From Monoplex corrugatus (lineage: Eukaryota; Mollusca; Gastropoda; Littorinimorpha; Ranellidae): a stretch of 64,000 nt of DNA. Under the pieces are notes generated by a model. That model did no database searches. It saw only the letters and a program-made list of their open reading frames with translations, and had not been told where the DNA came from. The stretch's first letter is position 1; every line of letters begins with the position of its first letter. Location: contig JAPXFY010000031.1 of assembly GCA_030674185.1 (NCBI GenBank), positions 2,007,156-2,071,155 on the forward strand. The letters are read 5' to 3'. Made by a program: the position numbers and the translations under genes. Shown piece by piece: positions 11,801 through 26,800 of this stretch.

Positions 11801-14800
11801 TTTCATTGGAGAAATACAAATAAGATACTGCTTGACTGACAGAAGGTGCTATACATTTCATTGGAGAAATACAAATAAGATACTGCTGGACTGACAGAAG
11901 GTGCTATACATTTCATTGGAGAAATACAAGTAAGATACTGCTGGACTGACAGAAGGTGCTATACATTTCATTGGAGAAATACAAATAAGATACTGCTGGA
12001 CTGACAGAAGGTGCTATACATTTCATTGGAGAAATACAAGTAAGATACTGCTGGACTGACAGAAGGTGCTATACATTTCATTGGAGAAATACAAATAAGA
12101 TACTGCTGGACTGACAGAAGGTGCTATACATTTCATTGGAGAAATACAAATAAGATACTGCTTGACTGACAGAAGGTGCTATATATTTCATTGGAGAAAT
12201 ACAAGTAAGATACTGCTGGACTGACAGAAGGTGCTATACATTTCATTGGAGAAATACAAATAAGATACTGCTGGACTGACAGAAGGTGCTATACATTTCA
12301 TTGGAGAAATACAAGTAAGATACTGCTGGACTGACAGAAGGTGCTATACATTTCATTGGAGAAATACAAGTAAGATACTGCTGGACTGACAGAAGGTGCT
12401 ATTTGGCATCCTACTTTTTAGCCTTATGTACAGTTATTGATTCTGACGTGTGCTGCTGTAGCAGGTTCAGTTCCCTGTCTTCACCAGTAGTTTTGTCAGT
12501 TGGGTCTTGTTCTGGTACAGCCAGTAAGCCTTTCTCCTGTGTGGTAAGCTCCCGGCCACCTTCACATCCTTTATTCCTTGGCCATACAGCTTGTGAAGAT
12601 ACCTCAGGTTGTTCTCTTTGTCTTCAGCTGCCTGTGGTTTCTATACCAGATGGTTTGTTGATCCAGGCCTGTTGGTTTGCTGGTTGATCATTATTCTTTC
12701 TTCCGTCTCGGGCAGAGGAGATAGATCCCTTGTCCTTGCAGCCTCTTGAAGACCTGCACCGTTAACTCCCTGAGGCTGTCATAATTTCACAGTCAAGAGG
12801 GAGGCGCACAGTCTGGGCTCCTGGAGGATTGTGACGTCCATGGAAGGGACGAGGGACACTTTTGTCTCTGGGTTCAGCAGATCAGCACCATAGCATAGTA
12901 ACAGACACAGACACTAGTGCAAGGTTTCTTTACTACACCACACCCAAGAAAGAGACGGCTGGTGCCCCAATACTGCTTTCACTGGGGTCCGGGCTTTAGG
13001 CAGGCAGACATCCAAACAGTTTGCTGTCCTGGTCTTGACCGTAGATCGGACTTGCCCAGGTTTGGTCCTCACCTGTTCCGACTGGCGTACTGAGGTACCC
13101 CGAAGGAAGGTGTCACCTGAGGTCCCCTCAGCGTGACCTTCCTCAACATCCAAACCCACTAGTCAGGGTGCAGAAGAACAGTGAAGCTAGTTACGGAGAT
13201 GAATCTACCGTCAAGCAGTAGTTGATCTTCTCAAGAAACTTGGGCGCCCACCATGGGGCAAAGAGGCTGATTGGCTTCACCAGAAGAGGCCGAGGATGTC
13301 GATTGACCAAAATTCTGGTCAGGACAGGGAGTTGAGCCCTCTAGGATAGCATCATTAGAAATGGCAAGTGCATTTAGCTAAACAAGAATTTGAAAAAAAT
13401 ATCTCATCTTGCATTTGTTTTCCATAGAGGGTTTTTATCTTTTTCAGGGTTGTGGGACAGGCTTGGCTGATTGATGTGTATTGCAACTTTCTTTGTTAGA
13501 CTCAGTACATTTAGTATATACAGTTTTAGAAACAGCAAAGCAAAACAAAACAAGACATCTTAAAAAAATTGTGTTTTTTGTAATAATTTTTGTGTAAAGA
13601 GGGTGATTGTTGGCATGGCTTGAACATTTTATCAGTGTTTTGATGTATTTTTGGTACTTAAATTTTTTTGGTAGTTATTTATTTGATTTTTTTGTAGTTA
13701 ATTTCTTTATATGGACTAGTTACGTTCAGTAACTTGTGGAATGACATGTAAGGTGGATTGTACTAATGTCAGCTGCCTTTGTCTACAGGAGCTGGTAGAG
13801 GATTTCATCTTTCCGGCCTCCAAAATTGTACTGCAGTGTCGCAAGTCCCATGGGGAGTTCCCTGCTGCACAGATGGTACCCGTGTGTTCCTCACCCCAGC
13901 CTGTCATCGCCGCCTTTGACCTGTTGGTGGCCCTTTGTACAGGCTGCATCCATAACCTCAAGTTTCTGTCCTCTATGCTTATAGAGATGTACTACACCAG
14001 TAAGTTGGCTGTGATCATAGTGTTCTTTGGTTGGATTTGATGAATCGTAGTGTCTTTTGTTGGCTTTGAGTGACTCATGTTTTTTTGTTGGATTTCATTG
14101 AATCATAATGTTCTTTTGTTGGATTCATCGATCTAATGTTGTTCTGTTGGATTAGTGATCGTAGTGTTTTTGTTGGTTTTGAGTGAATCATATGTTTTCT
14201 TGGTTTGAGTGAATCATGATGTTCTTTTGTTGGATTGAGTGGATTGGTTAAATTGGGTTTTGCTTTTCCATCCTGGTATTATATGCAACTTTCATGAAGT
14301 CATCTTACCATGCTTTGGTTGAACAATGACTCCAGCGTACTTTCCTCTTTCATAGATCTGTTTGCTTTTTATTGTATTTTAGTCAAATAAAACCAGTGTC
14401 TTGATTTTCAGTCTGTTAGTGCTAGAGACACGAGGAGTGAGGGATGTATAACACTGATCTTTTTCACCAGGTGATTAAATTGGCTTGGGCCTCTAATGCA
14501 GTTGTGCGGCCTCTGACAGATAAATTGACAGATGTCATATTCTGCTTTATCTTTAACTCGGTGACACCGTGATGCTTCCAAGGAAGCAGCCATCTGTGAT
14601 GTCATAAACGACATGCCGCTTCCAGGGAAGCGGCAGATGTTATTAATTTTTCACTGTGTGAATCGGCCTTGCTGTTCAAGGGAAATCAACCAGTCATCTA
14701 GTTGAAACCTTCCACTACAAGTTCCTTCCCTTAGACTGTCTACCAACTCTTTTCTTTGTCTGAATCGGGCATGTTTTCGCCGTACCGTAAGCGACTGTGA

Positions 14801-17800
14801 CTGATTATCTTTTTTATTATGTGGCATAAGTGACTGTGAAAAGGATCAAACTGACTGAAATTTTGCTGTTCAAAGCTTCTGCCATCATTTGACCCAAAAA
14901 GACACTTAAAGGTTAGAAAATATTTGACGATGAACTGATTTTATTATGTTGCATGTGTGTAAATATGACTTCAGAACGGTTTTATTTTTATTTTTTGCAT
15001 TTTAGTTTTTTACATGTCATTTTGACCTGACATTTTGGAAATTTTACCTGCATTACTCAACCAGTTGGTTTTATATTTAAAAAGTAGACATAATGAGCTT
15101 TCTAAAAATGTGTAACTTTATGTCTTTATTGCAAATAGAAGGGGCTCAGATTTTTTGTAAAACTGCTAAAAAATAGTGCGCAGGAAATTTCCGGGGTCCA
15201 TTTAGCCATGCCTTCATTGAGTTAACGCTTCTAGGTGACTGATGCAGTGAAGCATCAAACTACTGATAATGCCAACAGTTAATCTACAAGACCAACACTA
15301 TCAGTGTGCTTTGTGATGCCCTGTTTCAGACGAGATGCCTCTACAAGAGTGGGAGTATGTTCCGCCAGTAGGTCCACGACCCCATCGCGGCTTTGTAGGA
15401 TTGAAGAACGCTGGTGCCACATGCTACATGAACTCTGTTTTACAACAGGTAAAAGAGAACTTCATCTTTTTCAGCCTACCATGATTGATAGAACAATCGT
15501 GTATTAAAATGATTTGGGGAAAATGGTCCTCAAATTTTTTGCTAAAAAATAGTGTGTCAAATATGGTCCTGAAAAACTGCACACAAATTTGTGTGAACGA
15601 GATCACTGTCCTGTTTGCAGGAACAGGAAATGATAAATTGTTTGGAGTAGTTGCTATGAAAATGTACTTTTCTAAAGTAAAAGGAAAAAGGCCAGATAGT
15701 TTGGTCACTTAAGTGGCTGTTTGTAATGTGTGTTTTTCAGTTTTGACTGTTGGTAATAGTTTCTTCCGTTACTGACTGTTTGTGATGTGTTTTTCAGTTA
15801 TTCATGATTGAGCCACTCCGTAGAGGAATCCTGTCGGTGGATGGAGCTGCAGACAACATAGAAGAGGAACTGCTCAATGAAGAGAAACCAGAGAGTGAGG
15901 TAAGTGGTTTGGTAATGGCATAGATAGTAATGTTTTGTAAGCCCTTTGATGACCATCGTAGGACCTTTCCCTGCATAGATAGTAATGTTTTGTAAGCCCT
16001 TTGATGACCATCGTAGGACCTTTCCCTGCATAGATAGTAATGTTTTGTAAGCCCTTTGATGACCATCGTAGACCTTTCACTGCATAGATAGTAATGTTTT
16101 GTAAGCCTTTGATGACCATCGTAGGACCTTTCCCTGCATAGATAGTAATGTTTTGTAAGCCCTTTGATGACCATCGTAGGACCTTTCCTGCATAGATAGT
16201 AATGTTTTGTAAGCCTTTGATGACCATCGTAGGACCTTTCACTGCATAGATAGTAATGTTTTGTAAGCCCTTTGATGACCATCGTAGGACCTTTCCCTGC
16301 ATAGATAGTAATGTTTTGTAAGCCCTTTGATGACCATCGTAGGACCTTTCCCTGCATAGATAGTAATGTTTTGTAAGCCCTTTGATGACCATCGTAGGAC
16401 CTTTCCCTGCATAGATAGTAATGTTTTGTAAGCCCTTTGATGACCATCGTAGGACCTTTCACTGCATAGATAGTAATGTTTTGTAAGCCTTTGATGACCA
16501 TCGTAGGACTTTCACTGCATAGATAGTAATGTTTTGTAAGCCTTGATGACCATCGTAGGACCTTTCCCTGCATAGATAGTAATGTTTTGTAAGCCCTTTG
16601 ATGACCATCGTAGGACCTTTCCCTGCATAGATAGTAATGTTTTGTAAGCCTTTGATGACCATCGTAGGACCTTTCCCTGCATAGATAGTAATGTTTTGTA
16701 AGCCCTTTGATGACCATCGTAGGACCTTTCACTGCATAGATAGTAATGTTTTGTAAGCCCTTTGATGACCATCGTAGGACCTTTCACTGCATAGATAGTA
16801 ATGTTTTTGTAAGCCCTTTGATGACCATCGTAGGACCTTTCCCTGCATAGATATTTAATGTTTTGTAAGCCTTTGATGACCATCGTAGACCTTTCCTGCA
16901 TAGATAGTAATGTTTTGTAAGCCCTTTGATGACCATCGTAGGACCTTTCACTGCATAGATAGTAATGTTTTGTAAGCCCTTTGATGACCATCGTAGGACC
17001 TTTCCCTGCATAGATAGTAATGTTTTGTAAGCCCTTTGATGACCATCGTAGGACCTTTCCTGCATAGATAGTAATGTTTTGTAAGCCCTTTGATGACCAT
17101 CGTAGGACCTTTCCCTGCATAGATAGTAATGTTTTGTAAGCCCTTTGATGACCATCGTAGGACCTTTCCCTGCATAGATAGTAATGTTTTGTAAGCCCTT
17201 TGATGACCATCGTAGGACCTTTCCCTGCATAGATAGTAATGTTTTGTAAGCCCTTTGATGACCATCGTAGGACCTTTCCCTGCATAGATAGTAATGTTTT
17301 GTAAGCCCTTTGATGACCATCGTAGGACCTTTCCCTGCATAGATAGTAATGTTTTGTAAGCCCTTTGATGACCATCGTAGGACCTTTCACTGCATAGATA
17401 GTAATGTTTTGTAAGCCCTTTGATGACCATCGTAGGACCTTTCCCTGCATAGATAGTAATGTTTTGTAAGCCCTTTGATGACCATCGTAGGACCTTTCAC
17501 TACAGGGATCATAGTTTGAAAACGTGAATGAGCACCCTCGCATTGTGAATGCGTCGTCTGTTCTGCTGATATTGTGTTCCATGTCATCATAATTCTGACT
17601 GTTTTGTTTCCTTTTCTTGGCCATATTCACAATGCAGTACAGCACATGACAGTTTAGTCCAACGCTGTACAGTACAATACAATGCAGAATAGAGGATTCT
17701 TAGTTTACATACATTCAAGTGGCTTTCAAAGTTGCCTGTGACAGTTCCTCACTACTCAACAGAAGTAAACTGACAAAAGCTGTCATTGAACAGTCACAGT

Positions 17801-19884
17801 CAAGACAATGGCCACAGTGATGCTGTGGCCCTCTTGTATGCATTTAACCTTTAACACTTTGGCATCGTCAGCTGGCTATTTGACCTACTTCCCTGCAGAC
17901 GTGCCAGCTGCCACTGACTACTTTCCTTGGAAATGTGCATTTTTAGGCCACTTTGAATTAATTTTCACAGGCGCCTCAAATGACTAACATCAACATGTAG
18001 GGTATGGTTAGAAAGGTAATTTGATCCTCTTTTAGGATATTTACAGTATAAGGTTTGTTCAGACATGCTTTGAGGTTATTTGTGCAATGAAATATGGTTG
18101 AGGAGCATTTCAGACAAGCATTTCATCCATTCAGCAGATGTAAACAAAACAGAAAAAAGAGACACCAATTCTCCATGACTTGTATCATCTGATCAGAAGC
18201 TCAGAAAAGTACACACACACACAAAAATTAATCCTGAGTGAACAGCGACATCGTGCATTCGCAGGGCGCTCCATTTTGCCTTTGTTTCAGTGAAACACGC
18301 GGTTCGGGTGACGTTCTCGCGCCCGAAAAATTCTTCAAATAGACATTTTACTCGGGAAATCACTCGCACAGTATTTAGAAATGGTTACTTGATACTATAA
18401 TAGAGGTTTTTTCCCTTAGACCGTAACTGGCTTCACATAAGAATTTTCTAACGCAAGACGCTAGAATCCTAGCGTTGTGTTGTGAGTGGCGAGCTTGCTG
18501 AACGCTATACCCCTAGCGTTCCGGCGCCTGCGGTTCTCTGTGAGAACGCTAGCGGGCTAGCATTACGAAGTGAAAAAGTTAACTTTGTAGATCTCAGTAC
18601 AGTGGAGTGGAGCACAAGTTGTTTCTGTGTTAAGTTTGGTGCTGTAAGAAAAGTTGAATAGCGGCACTAGACTTGACAACCACAAAAGTGCAGTGACCTG
18701 CTTATTTGCCTGTCACTACAGAACCCTTCTATATGGCACAATACAATACACTATCTTTTAATACCAAACTAGTTGTAATCTGTCAGGAAAATAGGCCCTA
18801 CTTGTTCTTTTGTTTGCATTGTACAGGTTAGACTTCATCTAGCAATGAAAGTTGCCTTTTTTTTTTTTTTTTTTTTCCATTTCCTGCTGGCTTGGTGGTC
18901 AGCAAGGCTGTAATCTGTAAACATTTGTGTTACACTGCATGGTATTGTGTTTTGTTAGAGAATGCCTGCAGGGATGGTACCCCTGACTTCAGTTGTGTCT
19001 GTTTTCTGAAGTGTTTACTTGCCCTTTGTTCATGGCCTAAAGTTTTTCTATGTGGATGTAGGGGGTACTAGGGCTATGTTTTGATTCACATTGCTACTGT
19101 TAGTATTAGTGGCTGAAATCTGGCCAAGACAGGGCCATGATGGTAACAGTCTGACATGGTAAGTAGATAACCAAATGTGTATTTAGATAAAAATACTGCT
19201 GTTCATAGATGTGGCCTTGCCAAGTGCCACCCTACCCTGTCCTAATAGAAAGCATCACCAGTTGGTCCAGGATTATTTCCTTGTTCAGGGAAGCCTGGCT
19301 TATTCCACAGTAGACCTCCGTATTTAAATGTTATCTGCCATCTACCATGTGGCTACGCACTGGGTTGGTGATGGTTGTCCCTCTGCCAAGTTGGAGAGAG
19401 CCCTTCCCCAATGCTGGAATAATCAGTTAACCCTTTGACTCCTGCAGCCTGTCCAACAGCATCCTTCTTTGTCAACCATGCTGGAAGAGCAAAACTTAAC
19501 CTTTGACTCCCTCACCCTATCCACCAGCTTCCTGCAGGAAGCTGGTGGATAGGGTGAGGGAGTCAAAGGGTTAAGTTTTTGCAGTTGGTAGATAGGGTGC
19601 AGGTGGCAAAGGGTTAAGGGAGGGATACTGTGTCCACAGACCAACATGGATCTGGGAGGGGAGGAGGAGAGAAAGGATGAGGAGAAGGGCAATCGAGAGG
19701 ACGAGCGCAAAGATTACAACATGGGGGTGTTGCGGCAAGTGCAGGTCATCTTTGGCCATCTGGCGGCCAGCAAACTGCAGTACTTTGTGCCCCGCGGCTT
19801 CTGGAAACATTTCAAGTGAGTTGGGTCACATAGTGGTGATGGGTTATTAAGTAAAATGCAGAAAGTTGTGTGTGTGTGCGTGTG

Positions 19885-19915
<31 letters not shown>

Positions 19916-20796
19916 ACTTGGATTCATGTGTGTGTGTGTGCATGTGCGTGTGTGTGCGCGCATGTGCATGTGTGAGGGCCTTCACATGCTTTGTGTTATG
20001 ACTGTGTGTGTGTGTGTTCATGGAATATATGCATGTTTATATCTCCAGTCTGTATGTTGAAATGGGCAGTATCCATTTGTATATTAATTTAAACATGTGT
20101 TTGTCTGTCTAGTTTTCTCAGTTTGATTTTGTCGTTGGAATTTGTTTCCATGTCACTGTACCCATTTCTGTGGTCGGCCGTAAAATTTGAAACTTAAAGC
20201 CTCCTTGAATATAAATAGGTCTTCCCATTCGTTATTAAGTGCAACCATTTTTATAACAAAACGAAATAGAGCTATGGATTGCATGGTAATTCGTCTTTGT
20301 GCAGATTGTGGGGAGAGCCGGTGAATTTACGAGAGCAACATGATGCGCTGGAATTTTTCAACAGTCTAGTAGACTCTCTGGATGAGGCTCTCAAATCTCT
20401 CAGTCAGACCGCCCTTCTAGAGCAGCACCTTGGGGGCAGTTTTGCTGACCAAAAAATCTGCAAAGATTGTCCTCACAGGTAAGGAAGCATTGTGGACATT
20501 TAATATCTTCCCTTCTGTCTGTACCAAACCTGAAACGTAGTTCATCACACATATATATGCTATGCGCTTGATGATGATGATGATATGGTGATGATAGTTA
20601 CAAGGTGCTAAATTTGATGTATAAGTGAGATCAAAGCATTTATGTGTGTGCTTTCATGTGTACATAAATCCCTGGGTAAATATGGACAGTTTGTGTGTGT
20701 GTGTGTGCGTGCGCACACATTCATTGATTAAGTACACATGGATCTATGTACACACATGCAGATGCACATGCTTGTATACAAAGTGCACATGCATGT

Positions 20797-20884
<88 letters not shown>

Positions 20885-23800
20885 AAGTACAAATATGCAA
20901 TACTGACAACAAAAATACAACCACACATTCATTATTCCAAGATGACCATTATTGTGTGTTGATGTGTCTTGTCTTTCCCCTGTAGCTGGTTTGGTAATGA
21001 AGATTAATCAACCAATTGTATGTTCATGTTTCAGTAAATCCTCATTCATCTTATCTATAGTTGTAGTAATTCTTGTCTCAGAAATGCTGGTCAGTTGATA
21101 TGCTTGTTGTATGGAAGACATGGGGTGGGCAGAAAACCCAGAATAATGACAGCAAATGAAGACAGAATAATGCGCAGAAACAAGATATGGATAATGAAAA
21201 CCCACCATCACCATATAAAAACCAAATGAAGCAGACACAGCATGTGACCAAGTATTTATGTAAATGTGTCAGGTATCAGAGGGAAGAGGCATTCACCACG
21301 CTCAATGTAGACATCCGCAACCACCAGAACTTGTTTGAATCTCTGGAGCAGTACGTCAAAGGGGATCTCCTGGAGGGAGCCAATGCCTACCGGTGTGAAA
21401 AGTGTGACAAAAAGGTAGGGAACTCGCTTGCACTGCTACCACTACTTTGTGAATGCTGCTAGAGTGATTACTACTGTGCCACTATTGTGCTAACAGTAAT
21501 GCTAAGAGTGAGGTCTGGGTAGCATAGATGTGCACCTGGTGTCTGTATTAAGTGAGCAGACTGTGCCATGTGTTTGGTTTGACAGTCCTCAAACGGCCCT
21601 TCTAGTCAGCTTGGATGTAATCGGTGAATTGAAGGTAGGTTTGTCTTTCTAGTCAGTTTGGGTATAATCAGTGAATTGAAGGTAGCTTTGTCCTTGTAGT
21701 CAGCTTGGGTATAATCAGTGAATTGAAGGTAACTTTGTCCTTCTAGTCAGCTTAGGTATAATCAGTGAATTAAAGGTGGCTTTGTCCTTCTAGTCAGCTT
21801 AGGTATAATCAGTGAATTGAAGATAGCTTTGTCCTTGTCAGCTTGGATGTAATCAGTGAATTGAAGATAACTTTGTCCTTGTAGTCAGCTTGGGTATAAT
21901 CAGTGAATTGAAGGTAACTTTGTCCTTGTAGTCAGCTTGGGTATAATCAGTGAATTGAAGGTAGCTTTGTCCTTCTTGTCAGCTTGGGTAGAATCATTGA
22001 ATTGAAAGTAGCTTTGCCCTAGTCAGCTTGGGTGTAATCAGTGAATTGAAGGTAGCTTTGTTGTTGTTTTCAGTTTGGGCATAATCAGTGAATTGAAGGT
22101 CTAGTGAGCTTGGGTATAATCAGTGAATTGAAGGTAGCTTTGTCCTTGTAGTCAGCTTGGGTATAATCATTGAATTGAAGGTAGCTTTGTCCTTGTAGTC
22201 AGCTTGCGTATAATCATTGAATTGAAGGTAGCTTTGTCCTTGTGGTCAGCTTGGGTATGATCATTGAATTGAAGGTAACTTTCTATTGCTACTGCATTGT
22301 GGTATGAAACACACCAAACATCCACACACATTAACAGTTTCCTGATGTCCGAGGGATGTAGCAAGAAGATACAGGACACAGCCTGTATGCCATGGGTCTA
22401 AGAAAATGGGATCATGTGCATAGAGTACTGGGACAACCACTTGTTGAAAGTAGCCGTCTGAATAGTGAAGGTTGTACAGCTCTGCGTTGAGTTGAGAAGT
22501 AGGATGGTAATGCTATAGACCCCCCATTCAGTACAGGGCTGAGGGAAGGTTGAAAAGGGTTATGTTAATGAAAGGAAGGGAGATTGTAATTTTATCGACA
22601 GCTGAAATGCAATTGGAGGTCACATCTTTCTGTAATATGTCAGATGTACAATTTATCTTCTCTCTTTCTGGCTGATGCTTTCTGGCTTCTGCTGTTTTTG
22701 TTCTGAGTGTTGTTGGAACATTTTCCAGTTGTAGTCAAAATGATGCATGTTTTCATTTTTATTTGCAGGTTGATACAGTAAAGCGTCTTGTGATACGAAA
22801 ATTACCAAAAATATTAGCCATACAGTTGAAGAGATTCGACTACGACTGGGAAAGGTGAGACTTTGAAATGATAAGCTTGAAAAATAAGACATGGGATATA
22901 CTGGGATATACTTATGACTTTTCTTTTTCTTTCTCACCCCCCTCCCTTCTTTTTTGTCTTTATTTTTTGTCCAGCTTGTAGATTTTGTTGGGCATATGGT
23001 ATGCATGTTATTTAGCCCTCAATTTGCAAGCATTTGTGACCTGTTCTCACGAATGGGGTCACAACTTAATTTTGGGGGGTATAGAGATATTATATCACCG
23101 GAAAGCAGAAAAAATGCTCTTTCCAATGATGTATAATTCAACTGTCTAACTGGAAAATTGAGCGAGTTACAGTAATTTAAAGGGAGTGGGTGATGGGACG
23201 GCCATTTTGAGAAAAGCAGAGTTAAAGAAGGACAACAAAATTCTCTGCTTTTTCCTTAGCAACCAGTATTCTATCTTCATCAAACTTAGTGAAGTGATAG
23301 ATAAAGTGGTTCTGCACTACATACTAGCTATTTCGCGAGCTGATTCCAACGGTATGCGATATGCTGAGGTCCTGTACGGTTTCATGGCCTAAATTAAAGC
23401 TCAAACGTACGCATTTTCACGGAAAAAATCTGCACATTCTCGATGGGTTATCACTTTAAAATGTTATTTTTAACACTCTTTCAGCCCAAATTTCACTTTA
23501 ATCTTTGCCATAATTGATAGATTAATGGTCAGACAATGTGTAGGAACAAAAATCTCAAATCACCCAGATCGACCCTCACCACCTTTTCAGGCCCGTATCT
23601 CAGTTCACACGTTGCGACTTGTGACCCCGTTCGCAAGAACCAGTCACATTTTGTTGCTGCAGTCTTCCTATTGTGTCTTTGATGGCAGTGTATACTTGGT
23701 GCATTCTTGTTTATGTCACCCAGCACTGACATACTTTTTACACTAGGGTCTTTAATGTTCTGCATCCCAGGATGCCGGGGGTTCTTTCAGTATAAATAAT

Positions 23801-26800
23801 ATCCCCACCTTCTGGAAATTCTGTGCTACAAATTTCCTGTTTTCTGTTACTCACTTTGTTTCTTTCTTCCTCTTTTGCTTTCTGTCATTTCTCCCTATCA
23901 CTTTCTGCCTTGCTGGTCCATTCAACTGTATGTGTTCAATAAAGTCTTACATACTTTCTCTTAGGATTGATTATTGGGCGCATGGATAAAGTGCATTTTA
24001 GGCTGTAGGGAAATGAGATATGCAGAAGCAATTTTAGGTAATTTAGGCCTGTTTTTATATGTTTTAGTGTCGTTAGTTATGTTTAAATTGTTTTCAGGTA
24101 TGTTTTTTGAATCCTCTGGGTGATAAATTGGACAGAGTTGGCATTTCCTTAGATAAAGTGCACAAATGCATCGATATGTGTACTTAATTTTCTTTTCGTT
24201 TTTTCCCCCTGTTGAAGTATTGTGTATATTTTGAAACGGTTATGGCCCTGATATGGCTGTACGCAGTCTGCTGAGCTTTAAACAAAAATAATGACAATGT
24301 TCTGCATGCATGTATGCACACAAAAGGGTTCAAGCACAAGTGGGTCTGTATGTGTTTTCCTGGGAAATTGGGGGGGGGGGGGGGGGGGGGGGGTGAGGGA
24401 AGGGAGGGATCTTCACCTGTATCAGTTGGCACCCAGGCAGGATCAAAGCCAGACCTGGTGTTGGAAGTCTGACATTTGAACCACTGGACTGTGATGCCCA
24501 TCATATTGTTATGACTGAATATGAATATTTCTTTCAGATACGTTTTTTTCTCCTGTGGAGATGCTTGGGGTTCTTTCAGTGTAAATAGCATACTACTTTC
24601 TGTTTGATTGTATTGTTGTCAGGGTATTACTTCTGAATTATTCTTCTTTTAATATTTTGTTATTTTTTTGTTTGTTTGTCGATGCATCTAGGTGTTACGT
24701 AATAGGATTTCTTTTTCAGATGAAGGTTTTTTTGTCTGATGAACTAAGTAATCAATATGAGATAACTGCAAGTACGTATGTACCTGATTTTCTGTGTGCA
24801 GGGAATGTGCAATCAAATTCAATGATTACTTCGAGTTTCCACGAGAGTTTGACATGGAGCCCTACACAGTGCAGGGGCTTGCAAAAATAGAAGGTAACTA
24901 ACCGCGCTTTTATGTAGTTTGGGTATATGTGTTGTGTTCTGATTTGTTTTGTTTGTTTTCAGTGTATTTGTTCTATGCTGGTTTATTTTGAATGCTTGTG
25001 TCTTGTTCTTATTTATTTGGGCATGTGTGTTGCATAACAGCTATTGTATTGGTTTAGAGTGAATGTAACAGCAGCAAACTCATGTAGTGTACAAACGCTA
25101 GACAGGGAACTCTGACTAAAGTTTAACCCATTGACTTCCGCACCCTGTCCACAAGCACTCTGTATTGCCGACCATGCTAGTAAAGCAAAAACCTAACCCT
25201 TTGATTCTCTCACCCTTTCCACCAGCTTCCTGCAGGAAGCTGGTGGGAAGGGTGAGGGAATCAAAGGGTTAGGTTTTTGCAGTTGGTGGATATGGTGCGG
25301 GAGTCAAAGGGTTAAGTACATTGGCCTTAGGCCACAATACAAACAAGGGAATGGAGCGGGGAAGGAAGTGTTGATTCTGTGCATACTTTTCATCCGCTTC
25401 ACATGATCCTCCATACTGTACGTATGTCGCTGTCATTATGCTAAGGTGTCTCATGATATTTGTATTTTCCGTGATTTTCTGCTCAGTCAGTAATCAATTT
25501 AATAGACAATAGATCAAGTCATAGTTCATTAAACAGGTCCACAATTCAAATAGTCTAGAACTTGGTCAGTACTTATCAGCCATACGAGTTATTGTTGCAT
25601 ATGTGTATGTATTTTGTTCCTGCAATGTTGATCGATTTCCCCGTGGGGATGCCGGGAGCTCTTTCAGTATAAATTGTGTCCTCACTTTCTGGAAATTCTG
25701 TGCTAGAAATTTCCTCTTCTGTCACTCTCTTTGTTTCTGCCTTGTTCCTTTGCTTTCTGTCATTTCTTCCTATCATTTTCTGCCTTGCTAGTCCATTCAT
25801 CTGTATGTGTTCGATGAAGTCTTACGTACTTTTTCTTAGGATTGTTAGTTGGGTACATGTATTAAGTGCACTTTTGGCTCTTGGGAGATGAAATATGTGG
25901 AAGCAATTTCAGGTAATTTATGCCTGTTTTTGTATGTTTTGGTGTCCTTAGGTATTGTTAAGTTTGTATTCATGTTTGTTTTTTAAATCCCCTGTGTGAT
26001 AAATTGGATGGAGTGGTCAGTTCCGGGGGCATGTCCTTAGATTATGTGCGCAAATGCATTGATGTGTGTACTTAATTTTCTTTTCTTTTTTCCTATTGAG
26101 GGTTTTGTAAATTTTGAAGCGGTTATAGCCCCGATATAGCTCTGCGCTGTCGGCTGGGCTTTAAACAGCAATAACAATAAAAAGTCTTGCTTATTTGGTT
26201 CTATTGTTCTTTGTTTACCTGTTAAGAATAGGTTTTCACACAGAATTTTGCTAGCGACGGCCTTTTCTGTTGCCATGACTTCTTTTACATGTGCCAAATG
26301 CCTGCTGCGCGTGGGGTCTGTTTTTCATATGGTATCATCAGAAAGATGAGCATCGTATCATCAGGAAGATTAGCAGCAGGAATGCCAGAGTCTAGTGTAG
26401 GCAGCGGAAAATCCTTGTCTGACTGTGAATTAAACCCAGAATTTGTTCCGTCCTAAACAGGTGCTTAGCCATAAGACCACCACTCCTCTAAACCCCAAAG
26501 TTGGGGGGGGGGGGGGGGTGGGAAGAAAATAAACCCTGGCAGATGCCTCAGTGCACCATCAGTTCCATTGATGTTACAATATTGTGGCATGTTTCAGGTG
26601 AAGTTATAGATGATGATCTGGGGGCAGCCACAGTGACCAGCACGCGGTATCGACTGATAGGAGTGGTGGTGCACAGTGGCCAGGCCAGTGGAGGACATTA
26701 CTACTCCTACATTCTGCACAGGTAAGCCCAGCATTTCTTTTTTGTCTCTTCCTCCAAGAACACTTTTTTTCCCCTCAATATCAACAACTTGTAAAACTGG

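Noticed and set aside
15794..17645. Minus-strand ORFs of 312 and 377 codons
   Set aside because: 55-bp array read in shifting frames; the right end is ordinary intron.
20721..20985. His/Thr and Cys/Val repeat ORFs
   Set aside because: Translation of a (CA)n/(TG)n microsatellite.
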